From Lunularia cruciata (Eukaryota; Streptophyta; Marchantiopsida; Lunulariales; Lunulariaceae), in the NCBI GenBank assembly GCA_948567375.1, contig OX419756.1, forward strand, positions 29,774,333 through 29,838,332: a stretch of 64,000 nt of DNA, read 5' to 3'. Made by a program: the position numbers and the translations under genes. Positions 35,206-46,049 of the stretch are shown piece after piece. The notes under the pieces are model-generated. The model was not told the origin of the DNA and ran no database searches. It was given only the letters and a program-made list of their open reading frames with translations. Within the stretch, counting starts at the first letter, position 1. Each line of letters begins with the position of its first letter.

Positions 35206-35900
35206 TGTAACACCCATTTGTGCATGTGTGTGGTATTGTGATATTTAGCTTGATATTATAGGTACTTGAGAGATATTATTTATATAGAGATAAAGGATGG
35301 TTCTACATTAGTCATGATTAGCTAAATTTAGTCATAGCTAAGATAGAGGGGATGTTACTTTAGAGGAAATGGAAAAGATGAGCACCATTATTTTGGATTC
35401 TAGTGTGTTGACTTGGTGTTATTTCTAGGTGTTTGGCTTTGATGAAAAAGTTGAGAACTCTTGGGCCCACAAGCCTTTTTGTTTTGGATTCTTCTATAGT
35501 CCAAGGATAGCCCATGTGAAGGAATCCTTGACTTAGTGGTTGGGTCAAGATAAGATCACTGCTTAGTGGAATATGTCCATGTGGATGGATATTCCTTTAT
35601 ACTTTTTGACTTTACTTGACTTTTAGCCTAGTAACTTGAGTTACTCTATTAAGTAGTAACTTTGGTGCGTAATTATTTCACAAGTATATAAACAAGGAGT
35701 GAGGAAGTACTCATCATCCTTTCATTTGCAACTATCTCTCTCTCATTGAGTTCTCTAGTGAGCAATGTTTTGAGTCTTGGAGTGGTAGCCTTAGAGGAGT
35801 ATGATGGAGTTGGGGTTCCTTGCCTTCTTAGTCCATGGTGCGGTACCATAATAGCCATTAGAGGTTCATCCTTAGTGAGAGGCAGGCTGGCTCACAAGGC
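35206..35900 (+). mobile_element. LTR-like fragment with TATA box
   Basis: It begins with TGTAACACCC, a common start of plant Ty3/gypsy LTRs, and carries GTATATAAACAAGG at 35683-35696 as a promoter-like box. A CT-rich leader follows at 35735. No primer-binding site or gag was recognised and the right boundary is approximate. Confidence 0.4.
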
Positions 35901-35907
35901 CGTACTG

Positions 35908-36041
35908 GTTGTCAAAGTGGTTAATAATGAGTTTAATTAAGAATCTTGAATGTATACTTGTTTAGATGTGCTAGGTTGTCAAAGTGGTCAATTTTGATTT
36001 AATTAAGAATCTTGAACGTATACTTGTCTAGATTTGCTATG
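35908..36041 (+). repeat. Tandem duplication, 67-bp unit
   Basis: GTTGTCAAAGTGGT begins at 35908 and again at 35975. Both copies continue through TTTAATTAAGAATCTTGAA and a GTATACTTG segment with few differences. Confidence 0.8.
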
Positions 36042-37308
36042 TGTCACAAAGATGTTTTAAAGATCAAAATATCAATTCAAATTTAGAATTTTGGGATCAA
36101 AAGAGGGAAATAACTATTGACCAAAAGAAAAGCATAGGGAAAAACTTGTAATTCAACAAGAAATTCCAATTTCAGCAATTCAATGCAAATTGCAATTGAT
36201 TTATAACACCAAGTGCAATACTTTGTAAGTTCAACTTGATCTCCAATGCCGCCTTGGAGAAATGTAGGGTACTTTTATATGGAAAAATTCATAGTATGTC
36301 ATCTTTAAGAACCACTTTTTTAAATTGAAATTGTAGTTGAAGGGATCATGGTGCACACACCCATTAGGATGGCAGATTTTGACCCTATTCCCAATCCCCC
36401 ACCAAGATTTAACAAAAATTTAACAAGAAATTTAAATACTTCATCCTAATCTTGGGCAGTATAGTGCTAATTCTACTCACACACACAAGATAGGATTCCA
36501 AGAACTCTTGAAAATGATTTGTTTTGTGCTTGTTGCGCTATCTTGGAAGTAAAAGTAAAGCAAAATGTAATGCTCCTAGTATTGCACATCAAGTAAAGGA
36601 AAATGTGAGGGAGATAGATTCAAAATAGCTTAACATCATTATTGTCAATTTCTTGATTATCTGGAGGATCCAAAACATTTAAAACAAATCCATTTTGGCA
36701 ATAGCAAGAAATCCATTCAAAACCTTCAATTTCTTCATGAGATTTGGTAATGGGTTTCTAGTATCCATGAATGTGGAGAAATTGAAAATAAAACAGACCT
36801 ATTTCTTGAAGTCATACAAAGAAGTTCAACACTAGAAAGACAAGTCCACCGGTGAAGGACTCACTAATAAGGAGATAAAACATGGATGGAACACTATGGA
36901 AAAGTTAAACCATTTTTGTCCTTATTTCTTTGTTTGGATGCTTTGTTTGGAGGAAGAGCAAATATCTCTCCTTGTAAAATTGGGAATGGAGAGTGAGTTA
37001 AATCTGACCAAATTGTCCAACAAAGAGGAAAACATATGTTTAGTGACACTTATTGACACAAAAGATGACATGAACCGAGGGTCATCTAAGGAGGATAAAA
37101 TGTCAACAGAAGACACTCGTTTGTCAAGTACTTCACAAGCATTTCTTGTGCAAAAATCAATTCCAATGACCATCCTAAGTGCACAAGAAAAGCCCTTCAA
37201 ATTCAGTCCATGTGAGTTGCATCAAGTGAAGCATTTCAACTTCACACAAAGGATGATTTCCATATTCCAATCACTCAAAGGAACAAAAGTGCTTGGAAAG
37301 AGACCTCA
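36042..37308 (+). other. Repeat-derived flank with a 149-codon ORF
   Basis: The ORF at 36896-37345 runs into the LTR of the chromovirus. It has Glu-, Lys- and Ser-rich low-complexity sequence without a known domain and may be a remnant of an older element that the chromovirus entered. The remaining sequence is AT-rich with nothing recognised. Confidence 0.35.
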
Positions 37309-38043
37309 TGTAATACCAAGAGTTAGCCATATGATCCAGATGTGAAATTTGGTTTGTAACATATGGAATGATGTTATACATGATGGAAAAAATAGATCAG
37401 ATAGAAGTATCACCAAAAGAGTACTTCTACTCATAAGGCAGAAACAAAAATAGAGTTGAAAACCCTAGAACCAATAGCTAGACATATGATATAAAGGTGA
37501 GAATTGGTTTGGTAATATCTGGAAGGATATTACACACTATGGAATAAATATATTAGAAAGAGGTATCACCAAAAGGGGACTTCTACTAATAGAGTAGGAA
37601 CCAAAATATACTTGAAATCTTTAAAGGCAATTTTGGAGGCCTAAACAAATGAATTAGGTCTCAAAAATCATAATTTACTTCTCTAAATGGAATAAAGGGT
37701 GGCCTTCTCTTCCTCCCTATTTTGTCTTGTCAAGAGCTTTCCAATGGTACCTCACCCACATGATTTTGAGATTCCTATAGGAAGATTCCCTAAAAGATTC
37801 TTCCAATCAAAGCTTGGTTGACCAACCAAATAGGACCAGGACCGACATGTCACCCACCCAAGTAAGTAATCCAAGGGTTGAGCTTGCTAACACATCACCT
37901 ATCTATGTGCCTAATCCTATGGTGGAGCTTCCTTGGAGAAGATCTTCTTTGTCTATATAATAGAGAAAGTGCTCCTTTGGGGCATTGAAGGATTGAGTGT
38001 GAAATCTGTGTTTTCTCTCTTCTCTTGTTCTCGGAGTATTACA
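37309..38043 (+). repeat. 5' LTR of the chromovirus
   Basis: It starts TGTAATACCAAG and ends GGAGTATTACA, giving the expected TG...CA termini, 735 bases apart. A TATATAAT box at 37954-37961 precedes the presumed transcript start. It contains an internal near-duplication (AGAAGTATCACCAAAAGAG at about 37401 and a similar block at about 37560). Confidence 0.85.
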
Positions 38044-38044
38044 A

Positions 38045-38056
38045 TGGTACCAGAGT
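38045..38056 (+). other. Primer-binding site, initiator tRNA-Met type
   Basis: TGGTACCAGAGT lies one base after the LTR and resembles the usual plant initiator-Met site TGGTATCAGAGC, with two differences. Confidence 0.65.
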
Positions 38057-38639
38057 GAGTGTTTTAATCCAAGAGAGTGGATCACTCCTCTTGGACGAGC
38101 ACGAACTACTAAAACTGAGTAATTTGAGGTGGAGAACATAGAGTAATTGCTAGACTTGGGAAGGGCTTTAGAGAGTGGATGGGATAGATGCATCAAGGAG
38201 GACAATTTCCCACATCTAGTTTCCCATTCTTGAATCCATTTCATATCAAGATTATGTACATCTAGCTTCAGCAAATGAGAGTATCGCTAGTTTATCACTT
38301 TTGAGTAGAATTCATGGACAGAGTGATGAACTCACCAAACCCAATGATTCTACATGTGATGGTACATGACAAAGAGTGGGATTTGACAATCTACATTCTA
38401 TTATGATGTTATGGATGTGAATGTACCAAATTGTCTTCCTTTCAACACTCAAGTAGAAATTTGTTATGTAGTGAGACCAAAAGTGATGTTTAGAGATTTT
38501 GTGATTAGAAATTTAGTTATTAATATTATCAATGAGTGATAGCTTCTGAGGTCCCAATGGTAGTCCCAATTGTTTGTGCACCCTCCAAAATGATCATATT
38601 AACTCTCTATTGAAGTAGACATTGGCGATTGAGTGTTGT

Positions 38640-39500
38640 AGGACCCATGGATCCGCAATTGTAGGTGCTGGTGCAAGGAATGCAAGGGATGTTGAACAAA
38701 TTTCAAGAGATTAAGATGACTATGGAGGTATTATAAATTCAAGTGCATATCCTCAGGAATAATCAAACAATGCAAGAAGAAGAGTCATCTCAAAACCCAA
38801 TACGTGCGATTGAAGTACTTAGAGAGGCACCCGTGCTTATGAACCCGGTCAACGATGAAGCCATATTGCTACTTTGGATGAAGAAAATCTGCAACATCAA
38901 GCCTTATAAGGAGCAACGTATGATGGGATTAGTGGAAAATTGGATCTCAAGAATGAATCAATATTTCCGATTATTCTTAACAAAGATCACTAAGCATGCT
39001 GTAGGCGTGTTTGCATGTGGGTACTTGACCGATAAAGCCCTCACATGGTATGATGCTTGGGAAAGACCCATGTTGGCAGAGAGAAGGGAGGCCATGTGGA
39101 CAACAATACAAGAAGAATTGCTGAAGAGTTTCCATTTGGTGGATTCCTTGCAAATGGCTTGGATCCAACTATGGGGATTGAAACAAAAGAATAATGTATA
39201 AGAGTCTGTGGAGGCATTTTTGGATCTACAAGTTGTAATAACCAACATGAATCCAGTAGAAGCTCTTGACAATTTCAAACAAGGGTTGAAGGAGCGGATT
39301 TGCCAAGAAGTCATGGTACAAAATCCTCGCACGGTATTTGAAGCCATTGCTTGTGCGCAAAGAATAGCAAGAGCATTGGGTGGAGGTGAAGGAGTAGTTC
39401 CACTTCAACATTATCAAGCAGAAATGCCACCCATAGGTGGACAAGTACCAATAGAACTGAGCAACCTTTGGTTTCAAGACCGAGGAGCATGACCGCTTCA
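38640..39500 (+). pseudogene. Chromovirus gag remnant
   Basis: Two in-line blocks (38743-39201 and 39208-39492) contain the retrotransposon gag core, with YLTDKALTWYDAWE and, further on, NFKQGLKERICQEV. They are separated by a TAA. This protein would form the nucleoprotein core of the element. A zinc knuckle is not clear; the CHYNCGH-like region near 39570 is disrupted. Confidence 0.75.
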
Positions 39501-39719
39501 AGGAGAGCATAGACGGGTAGAAGAGTGGAGAGATGGAGTCCCATGAGGAGAAGGAACTTGAGGAGAACAATGACATTGTTACAATTGTGGCCATATTGGG
39601 TAGATATCTACCAATTGTTGTGCTCATCTCCCTAGAGGCTGTTGGACTTCATATAGGCAATCTTTGAACAACATAGAGAGACGCATTGAAGAGGAGGAGG
39701 CAGAAATCACTTTGAAAAA

Positions 39720-39870
39720 TGAAGATTGCCAATAAATGTACATTGCAGCCTTACTAGCTCAATAAGGAAGCAAAGAAGCGAGGGAAGAAAGAAGACTAGC
39801 GCGCAAAGGTTCCAAAATGCCACCTCACAATTGATTGTCGTGAATGGAGTCTTAGAAGGCAATCAAGTGA

Positions 39871-39969
<99 letters not shown>

Positions 39970-40150
39970 CAATAGAGAATTTCTTGTCTCACTCTATTGC
40001 AATAAGATTGGGAATGGATATAGAGAGAGATGAGCGCAAAGAAGTAGAGTCACCTAACGGGCAAACAAAGAGGATTGAATCATTACTTAGATGGGTAACA
40101 CTCTTTGTAGGAGAATATCAGGAAATAATTGAGTGGCGAGTGATATAATT
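39720..40150 (+). pseudogene. Chromovirus protease remnant, interrupted by (AT)n
   Basis: The reading frame gives [11 protein letters not shown], then about 30 alternating Ile-Tyr codons, then [14 protein letters not shown], the segment that follows the catalytic DSGA in related aspartic proteases. The microsatellite sits where the active-site Asp should be, so the enzyme cannot be functional. Confidence 0.65.
39872..39964. repeat. (AT)n microsatellite inside the retrotransposon
   Basis: An uninterrupted AT run of about 45 units, inside the former protease coding sequence. Confidence 0.95.
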
Positions 40151-40289
40151 AGCTCATTATGGTGCAATCTTAGGCATGCCATGGATAGAGCATTACAACC
40201 CTATGGTAGATTGGAGGAAGAAGTAGTGAGAACCTACCAACGGTAGATCATTGGGGTTAAAGAAAAACCACATAGGCAAGAACTACCTC

Positions 40290-41450
40290 TTTATGTCGTA
40301 AGGATGACATCTATCTATAAGAACGATAGATTTTTCAAGGATCTAATTAGAGAAGTACAGAGTGCACAACTTGGTGGAAAAATTCTTGAGAAATTGAAGG
40401 ATGTGGTGGATGAGTTTCAAGATGTCTTTCTTGATGATCTACCATAAGGATTACCACCAAAAAGTAGAGTAGATCATAAAATTGAGACACCCGGCAAAGA
40501 CACCTCCTTGTAAGGCCCCATATTGCATATCACCTCATGAGTTGGAGGAGTGTAAGACTCAAATTGAATATATGCTACAAAAAAGGTTCATCAAACCCAA
40601 CATATCACCATATGGGGCTCCTATCTTGTTTGTGAAGAAGAAGGACGGTACAATGCGCATGTGCATTGACTATCAAGGCCTCAATCAACAAATAGTGAAG
40701 AACAAATATCCCTTACCTTGCATGGATGACATATTTGATCAACTCCATGGAGCAAGATACTTCACCAAATTGGACTTGCGGAGTGGTTACAATCAAATCC
40801 AAATTGTAGAGGAGGATGTGTACAAAACTGCTTTTTGAACCAAGTATGACCACTTTGAGTATCTCGTGATGCCTTTTGGCCTCACCAATGCACTTGCCAC
40901 TTTCATGAGTCTAATGAATGACATATTTCATCCATATTTGGATAAGTCTGTTATTGTCTTCCTAGAAAACATCTTAGTATATAGTAGCACAATAATGGAA
41001 AACAAACAACATCTACGAGAAGTCCTCCAGATTCTAAGACAAAATTGATTGTACGCCAAAATCTCAAAGTGCAAGTTTTGCAAATCTGAAGTAGACTACT
41101 TGGTGCATAGAGTAAGTGCAGGGGATATTCAAGTATTGATAAATAAAATAGAGGTCATTAAAAATGGAGTGCCCTAGAAGATCAGACTCAACTCAAGAGC
41201 TTCTTGGGGTTGATGGGATTCTATCATCTATTTGTTAAGGACTTCTCCAAGGTTGCACAGCCTTTTAAAAACACTACTTGGCAAGGGAAAGAAGTGGACA
41301 TGGAGAACCGCACAAGAGTTGGCCTTTCAAGAATTGAAAGTTGCCTTGTTGCATGCACCAATCGCGAAGTGGTATGACCCAAAATTTCCAATCAAGTTGG
41401 TTACAAATGCATCAAGTGTAGCAATAGGAGCAGTCCTACAACAAGAGTGA
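40290..41450 (+). pseudogene. Chromovirus reverse transcriptase and RNase H remnant
   Basis: The RT fingers and palm are clear in 40482-40838 ([32 protein letters not shown]). A TGA near 40837 replaces the Arg usual after KTAF, and the frame resumes with [11 protein letters not shown]. The YLDD catalytic box reads FLEN, so both metal-binding Asp are lost. RNase H starts at about 41380 with VTNASSVAIGAVLQQE, where the first catalytic Asp (usually TDAS) is Asn. Confidence 0.9.
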
Positions 41451-41830
41451 CATGATGGATGACATCCAATTGCATATTTCTATTGAAAGTTGTTACAGGT
41501 AGAGTGCAACTATCACACCATAGAACGAGAAGAGCTGGCCATGTTCCTTGGAACCAAGCATTGGAAGCACTGTTTGGGCAAGAAGGTATTTGTAGTAGAG
41601 ACAAACCACAAACCTCTAGTCTACCTTTAGACACAAAAAGATCTATCTTGTTGCCAGATTAAGTGGGCAGAGTGGCGACAATGCTTCAACATGAAAATCA
41701 CCTATGTGGAAGGTAAGAAGTAACTTGCAAATGCATTCACCCGCATGCCGATGGCAAAAAATTTGGTGGTAGAGATTAAGATTAACCTTGAATTCTGGCT
41801 GCTACAAAAATTGATCCACAAATTTTAGGC

Positions 41831-42731
41831 GTGCAATCATCCAAAGGCATCACCAACATCCAAGGACTCACCTTTTGTGATGGCAGATTACGGATCCCAA
41901 ATGTCCCAAAATTATGCAACACCATTCTAGTGGATTGTCATGATTTGGCCATTGCAGGTCATGTCGGAGTGGACAAGACATTGGATGCAATCCAATGCCA
42001 TTACTATTGGCCCAAGATATACAACAACATGATGGACTATGCACACAACTGCCTACTTTGTCAACAAAACAAATCTTCTAATCAAGCTCTTGCAGGGCTT
42101 CTTCAACCTCTCTCCACTCCTACACAATGCTGGGAATAGATGAGTATGGATCTCATCTATGAATTACCCAAGAACACCTCAAGGTTTGACTCCATTGTGG
42201 TCTTTGTGGACTGGCTCAGCAAAATGATTCATGTACGCCCTACCACCAAGGATGTGACCGCTCCACAACTAGCTCAATTGTACTTAGATGCAGTCTTCTC
42301 TCACCATGGCTTGTCTTGAGTACTCATCACCAATAGAGGCACTCAATTCACTAGTTTGTTTTGGTAACACTCTTTGGTTTTTTCTTCTTCAAAATCAAGT
42401 TGGCCATGTCCACAGCTTACCACCCACAAATAGATGGACAAACAACACTATTGAAGACATGTTGTATGGCTTCACCTTAGAAGAGAAAGAGAGGTGGGAC
42501 ACCCTACTCCCCTCGATGGAATTCACTTACAACAATTCAATGAATGCATCTACCCGTGTAACTCCATTCTTCCTCATGTTTGATGAGCATCCCTTCACAC
42601 CTTCTAACTTAATGAAGATCCGTCCGATGGCTACTAAGGTAGATGTAGTCAACATATTTGTTTCTAAAATCCAACAAGGTGTGGAGAGCACCAAGCATAG
42701 ATTACAGATTGTGCAAAATTGCCAAAAGTAG
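41831..42731 (+). pseudogene. Chromovirus integrase remnant
   Basis: An HHCC zinc-binding domain is present (GHVGVDKTLDAI, YYWPKIY, CLLCQQNK). The catalytic core keeps MDLIYELP with its first Asp, but the second Asp of the DDE triad is Asn (ITNRGTQFTS). Stops occur near 42139 and 42318. The ORF at 42288-42731 covers later core segments partly in the wrong frame. Confidence 0.85.
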
Positions 42732-42832
42732 TATGTTGATGCACATTGTCAGCACATGGAGTTCAATGTTGAGGATAAGGTGTGGCTAGCTACAACCAAC
42801 CTCACATTTGTTGGCCCTCATAAGCTCAAACC

Positions 42833-43165
42833 TTGTTTTATTGGGCCTTTTTCTATTCTTCATCGAGTTGGCATTGCGACCTATACCTTGAGCTACCACC
42901 ATTCATGAAAATCCATCCAACGCTCCATGTTTCCACACTATGCAAATATGCTCTCCGATTGGTCCACTATCATTCCACACAAGACCTTCAACCTTGTTTG
43001 ATACTCATTGATGGCATGGAGGAATATGAAGTGGAGTGTATCCTCCAAAAACTCATTCGTGGTACTTGCCCTCTACGGGTGGACTATATGGTACAATGGA
43101 AAGGTTACCTCTTCTATGAGGCAACCTAGGAGCCCGTTGTCAACTTGACACATGCATAGGTGTTG
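42833..43165 (+). pseudogene. Chromovirus C-terminal region with chromodomain
   Basis: After a GPF-type segment (about 42840-42990, with a frame change), a chromodomain is seen as EEYEVECILQK and VQWKGYLFYEAT, followed by a stop where TWEP would be expected. Chromodomains of this class direct integration to heterochromatin. Confidence 0.8.
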
Positions 43166-43211
43166 GTACAAGCATTTGAGCAACAACTGCATAACAAAGA
43201 TGTTGCATCTT

Positions 43212-43224
43212 AAAAGGAGAGAGG
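43212..43224 (+). other. Polypurine tract
   Basis: AAAAGGAGAGAGG lies two bases before the 3' LTR and would prime plus-strand synthesis. Confidence 0.7.
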
Positions 43225-43226
43225 TT

Positions 43227-43399
43227 TGTAATACCAAGAGCTAGCCATATGATCTAGATATGAAATTTGGTTTGGTAACATCTGGAATGATGTATACATG
43301 ATGAAAAAAATAGATCAAATAGAAGTATCACCAAAAGAGTACTTTTACTAATAGAGTAGAAACCAAAATAGACTTGAAAACTCTAGAACCAATAGGTAA
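43227..43399 (+). repeat. Truncated 3' LTR
   Basis: It matches the first about 170 bases of the 5' LTR, from TGTAATACCAAGAGCTAG to AACTCTAGAACCAATAG. Homology then stops abruptly; the rest has been lost by deletion or displaced. Confidence 0.85.
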
Positions 43400-43900
43400 T
43401 GATAGAATAATAGATAATCCTAATGGATAACCCTAATGAAGTAAGTGTGCCATAAGATCTCACTAAAAAATATCAACATAATTGTTGGTGTCACATAACA
43501 AATCCATAAGGTACGCACCATTGTATACTCCTTTTGATAAAAAGAAACATCTCCACAAACACTAGAGTAGGAACTCTAAATTATTCTTAGCATAATCAGA
43601 CCATATAATAACCTCAAAGTATGCAAGACAAAATACCATAAACTATCATAAACTATCTAGCAATCAATTGTGGTATAAATTGTAAAGAATCCTCCTCCAT
43701 CACTCCATAATGGTGCCAGTTATATTCTAGGGTCCCATCATGCCACTTGTGAAAGGTGGCACTATTCAACCACATATTGTCTGCCAACATATTTACATCT
43801 AAAACCAAAAACCTTCCTTTGTTGTTCTCCTAAGTGGAAGAGGTGAGGTATAAACACAATAGATCTGCTTGTACTTGCTCTAAGCAGAGACTCTTGAACA
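43400..43900. other. AT-rich sequence replacing the LTR end
   Basis: No match to the LTR, no ORF with a known domain. It leads into the minisatellites that follow. Confidence 0.4.
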
Positions 43901-43904
43901 ATCA

Positions 43905-44080
43905 AAATTCTATAATCTATCCTTAAATCATCCATTTGAGTCATTTGAGTATGAGTGACTCTTCCTAAATCATCCATGTATATCAATTGAGTAATTCTCC
44001 TAATATCATTTTTCTGTGTCATCTAAGTGACTCTCTTGAAATAATCCATTTGACTCATCTAAGTCACCCTCCCTAAATCT
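43905..44080 (-). repeat. Minisatellite A, about 54-57 bp units
   Basis: AAATCATCCATTTGAGTCAT, AAATCATCCATGTATATCAA and AAATAATCCATTTGACTCAT recur with GTGACTCT-like linkers, giving about three units. On the minus strand the frame stays open and encodes Met-, Thr- and Asp-rich repeats. Confidence 0.6.
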
Positions 44081-44104
44081 TGAGCATGCTCTTGGGCAAG
44101 AAGT

Positions 44105-44335
44105 AGACTCTCTCTCTAATATGTCATGCTCTTGAATATATGACCTCTCTCTAAGTAGATGCTGTTTCTTTAATATGTCTTGCTCCAAAGCATCATCTTT
44201 CTTATTGAGTAGATGCTCTTTCTCTAATATGTGCGACGTTAGAGCATCCTTTGTCTCACCATGTAAAAGCTTTCTCAAATATGTCCCATGTTAGAGTATG
44301 CTCCCTCTCATTGAGTAGATATTCCTTCTCTCTAT
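44105..44335 (-). repeat. Minisatellite B, about 54-bp coding-like units
   Basis: TCTAATATGT and GAGTAGATGCT recur at about 54-base spacing, roughly four units from 44110. On the minus strand this gives 18-residue repeats (HILEKEHLLNKKDDALEQ, then DILKKQHLLRERSYIQEH) with a coiled-coil look. No start or full gene is evident, so this may be a fragment of a repeat-containing protein. Confidence 0.6.
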
Positions 44336-44714
44336 GAGTAGTACCTTGTAAGAACTCCTCTAAGATCCTATCTAAGACCTTACAACTCCATTTAGAAGTT
44401 TTGATTTTGTGCAAACATGTTCTAAATTTGCATATTGAAGTTATGCCACCTCCCAAACATTGATGGTACTATGGACCCAAGCTTGGCACTTGTACGTGCA
44501 AGCTTGCGGTGTATGTTATGCAGCTCTTTTGGTGGAGTTGTTACTATGTTAGTGTGTGATAGTTGTTCAAGAGGATGGCTTATGGCATGCATGACTCCTC
44601 TTCTCATAGTGGTTCCGAAGGGACAATGGTTATGTCCTAGGTGTACTTGATCTACAACTAGTTTATCCTTTATATGGTATAGATTGCAGATAGGTGACTA
44701 ACGATGGGGCTCGA
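44336..44714. other. Linker, unclassified
   Basis: Overlapping 60-70 codon ORFs on both strands without known domains. The plus-strand ORF at 44435-44650 ends in a CDSCSRGW ... VPKGQWLCPRC pattern that resembles a PHD finger, possibly a captured or decayed zinc-finger exon. Confidence 0.3.
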
Positions 44715-45167
44715 TAGCACCGGGCCTCTTGATCTTTTGCCCACCATAGGCTATACCACATACTTGGAGTAGATGGCTATCTGGAATTAGAGTGACCTAA
44801 CCGCCAGCTAGGAGGCAATTGTGGCAATTTAGAGTCCATGTATGACTTATGTGTGAGTTGTGATTCTATAATGTGTGATGTTGACAACAATGTATGTTGT
44901 GTAGCAATGTATATATGTACAACAACTGTCATGCCATTTGTAGCACCTGGCCTCTTGATCTTTTGCCTACCATAGGGTATACCACATACTTGGAGTAGAT
45001 GGCTATCTGGAATTAGAGGGACCTAACTGCCAGCTAGGGGAGAAATTGTGACACTTAAGAGTCCATGTATGACTTATGTGTGAGTTGTGATTCTATAGTG
45101 TGTGATGTTGACAACAATGTATGTTGTGTAGTAATGTATATACGTATGACAACTGTCATGCCATTTG
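44715..45167 (+). repeat. Tandem duplication, 226-bp unit
   Basis: TAGCACC starts at 44715 and 44941, and each copy runs through GATGGCTATCTGGAATTAGA, TCCATGTATGACTTATGTGT and CAATGTATGTTGTGTAG. A third, partial copy lies at about 45602-45700, inside the loop of the neighbouring inverted repeat. Confidence 0.9.
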
Positions 45168-45180
45168 TAGCACCACACCT

Positions 45181-46030
45181 AGATTGCTTGGACTCTAGAG
45201 TAGTAGTGTTGGTAGTTAGGAGTATTTTGGTAGTTATTCATAGACTACTTGTTGACGGACAGATTTCATGTTTAGGGTACTGACTACATGGTGAGGCCCA
45301 CTATCCCTTGCACCATTTGGACCATCAGGCATGCCATCAGTGGGACTATTAGGGTTTGAGCCTAGCTCAAGTCCAAGGGGTATAGTTTCAAAGTGTAGCT
45401 CCAAAGAGCTCACTTCTTTGATGTTGAGCCTTCAAGTTCTTGGCTATGGTGGACAAAGGCCGACAAGTGTCACTTGGATTCTCTTAGTTAGAGTGGGTGT
45501 GGCTTGACTATAATCAATGCCCAATTGTTGACAAATTATTGAGTGATAGATCAAGTACGGATCTGATTGAGAGTGATTCAAGTTGGGTAACCAAACTGAT
45601 TATTGTGGCACTTTAGAGTCCATGTATGACTTATGTGTGAATTTTTCTTCTATATTGTGTGATGTTGATAGCAATGTACGTTGTGTAGCAATGTATATAT
45701 GCACAACACCCACTCTAGCTAAGAGAATCTAGGTGACACTTGCTACCCTTTGTCCATCATAGCCAGGAACTCGAATGTTCAACAACACAGAAGTGAGCTC
45801 TCTAGAGCTGCACTCCCAAAGTATACTCCTGATTTTGACCTAGGTCTCACCCCAAGGGTCCCATTGACGGCACACTCAATGGTGCAAATGTTACAAGTGA
45901 CAATGGGCCCCACCATGTAGTCTATACCCAAAACACAAAATCTGACCGTTGGAAAGTAGTCTATGAGTAATTGCCAAAATACCTCTAACTACTATCACTG
46001 CTAATCCAATGTCCAAGTAATCTGGATGCA
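45181..46030. mobile_element. Large foldback: about 320-bp inverted repeats with 205-bp loop
   Basis: The left arm (45181-45498) pairs with the right arm (45703-46030): GGTAGTTATTCATAGACTAC with GTAGTCTATGAGTAATTGCC, ACTACATGGTGAGGCCCA with TGGGCCCCACCATGTAGT, and GATTCTCTTAGTTAGAGTG with CACTCTAGCTAAGAGAATC. The arms are clearly diverged. The loop holds the third copy of the tandem unit. There is no ORF. It resembles Mutator-like or foldback elements with long arms, but the class is not proven. Confidence 0.75.
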
Positions 46031-46049
46031 AAGCTACAAATGATGTGAT

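Larger units (their letters stand above)
37309..43399 (+). mobile_element. Degenerate Ty3/gypsy chromovirus retrotransposon
   Basis: The order is 5' LTR, PBS, gag, protease, reverse transcriptase, RNase H, integrase, chromodomain, polypurine tract, partial 3' LTR. This is the Ty3/gypsy order, and the C-terminal chromodomain marks the chromovirus clade. The coding region is broken by many stops and small frame changes, and the enzymes carry active-site changes, so it is an old, inactive copy. The 3' LTR is only about 170 of 735 bases. Confidence 0.93.

Noticed and set aside
39726-40148. Ile-Tyr repeat protein
   Set aside because: It is the translation of an AT microsatellite within a retrotransposon relic, not a real protein.
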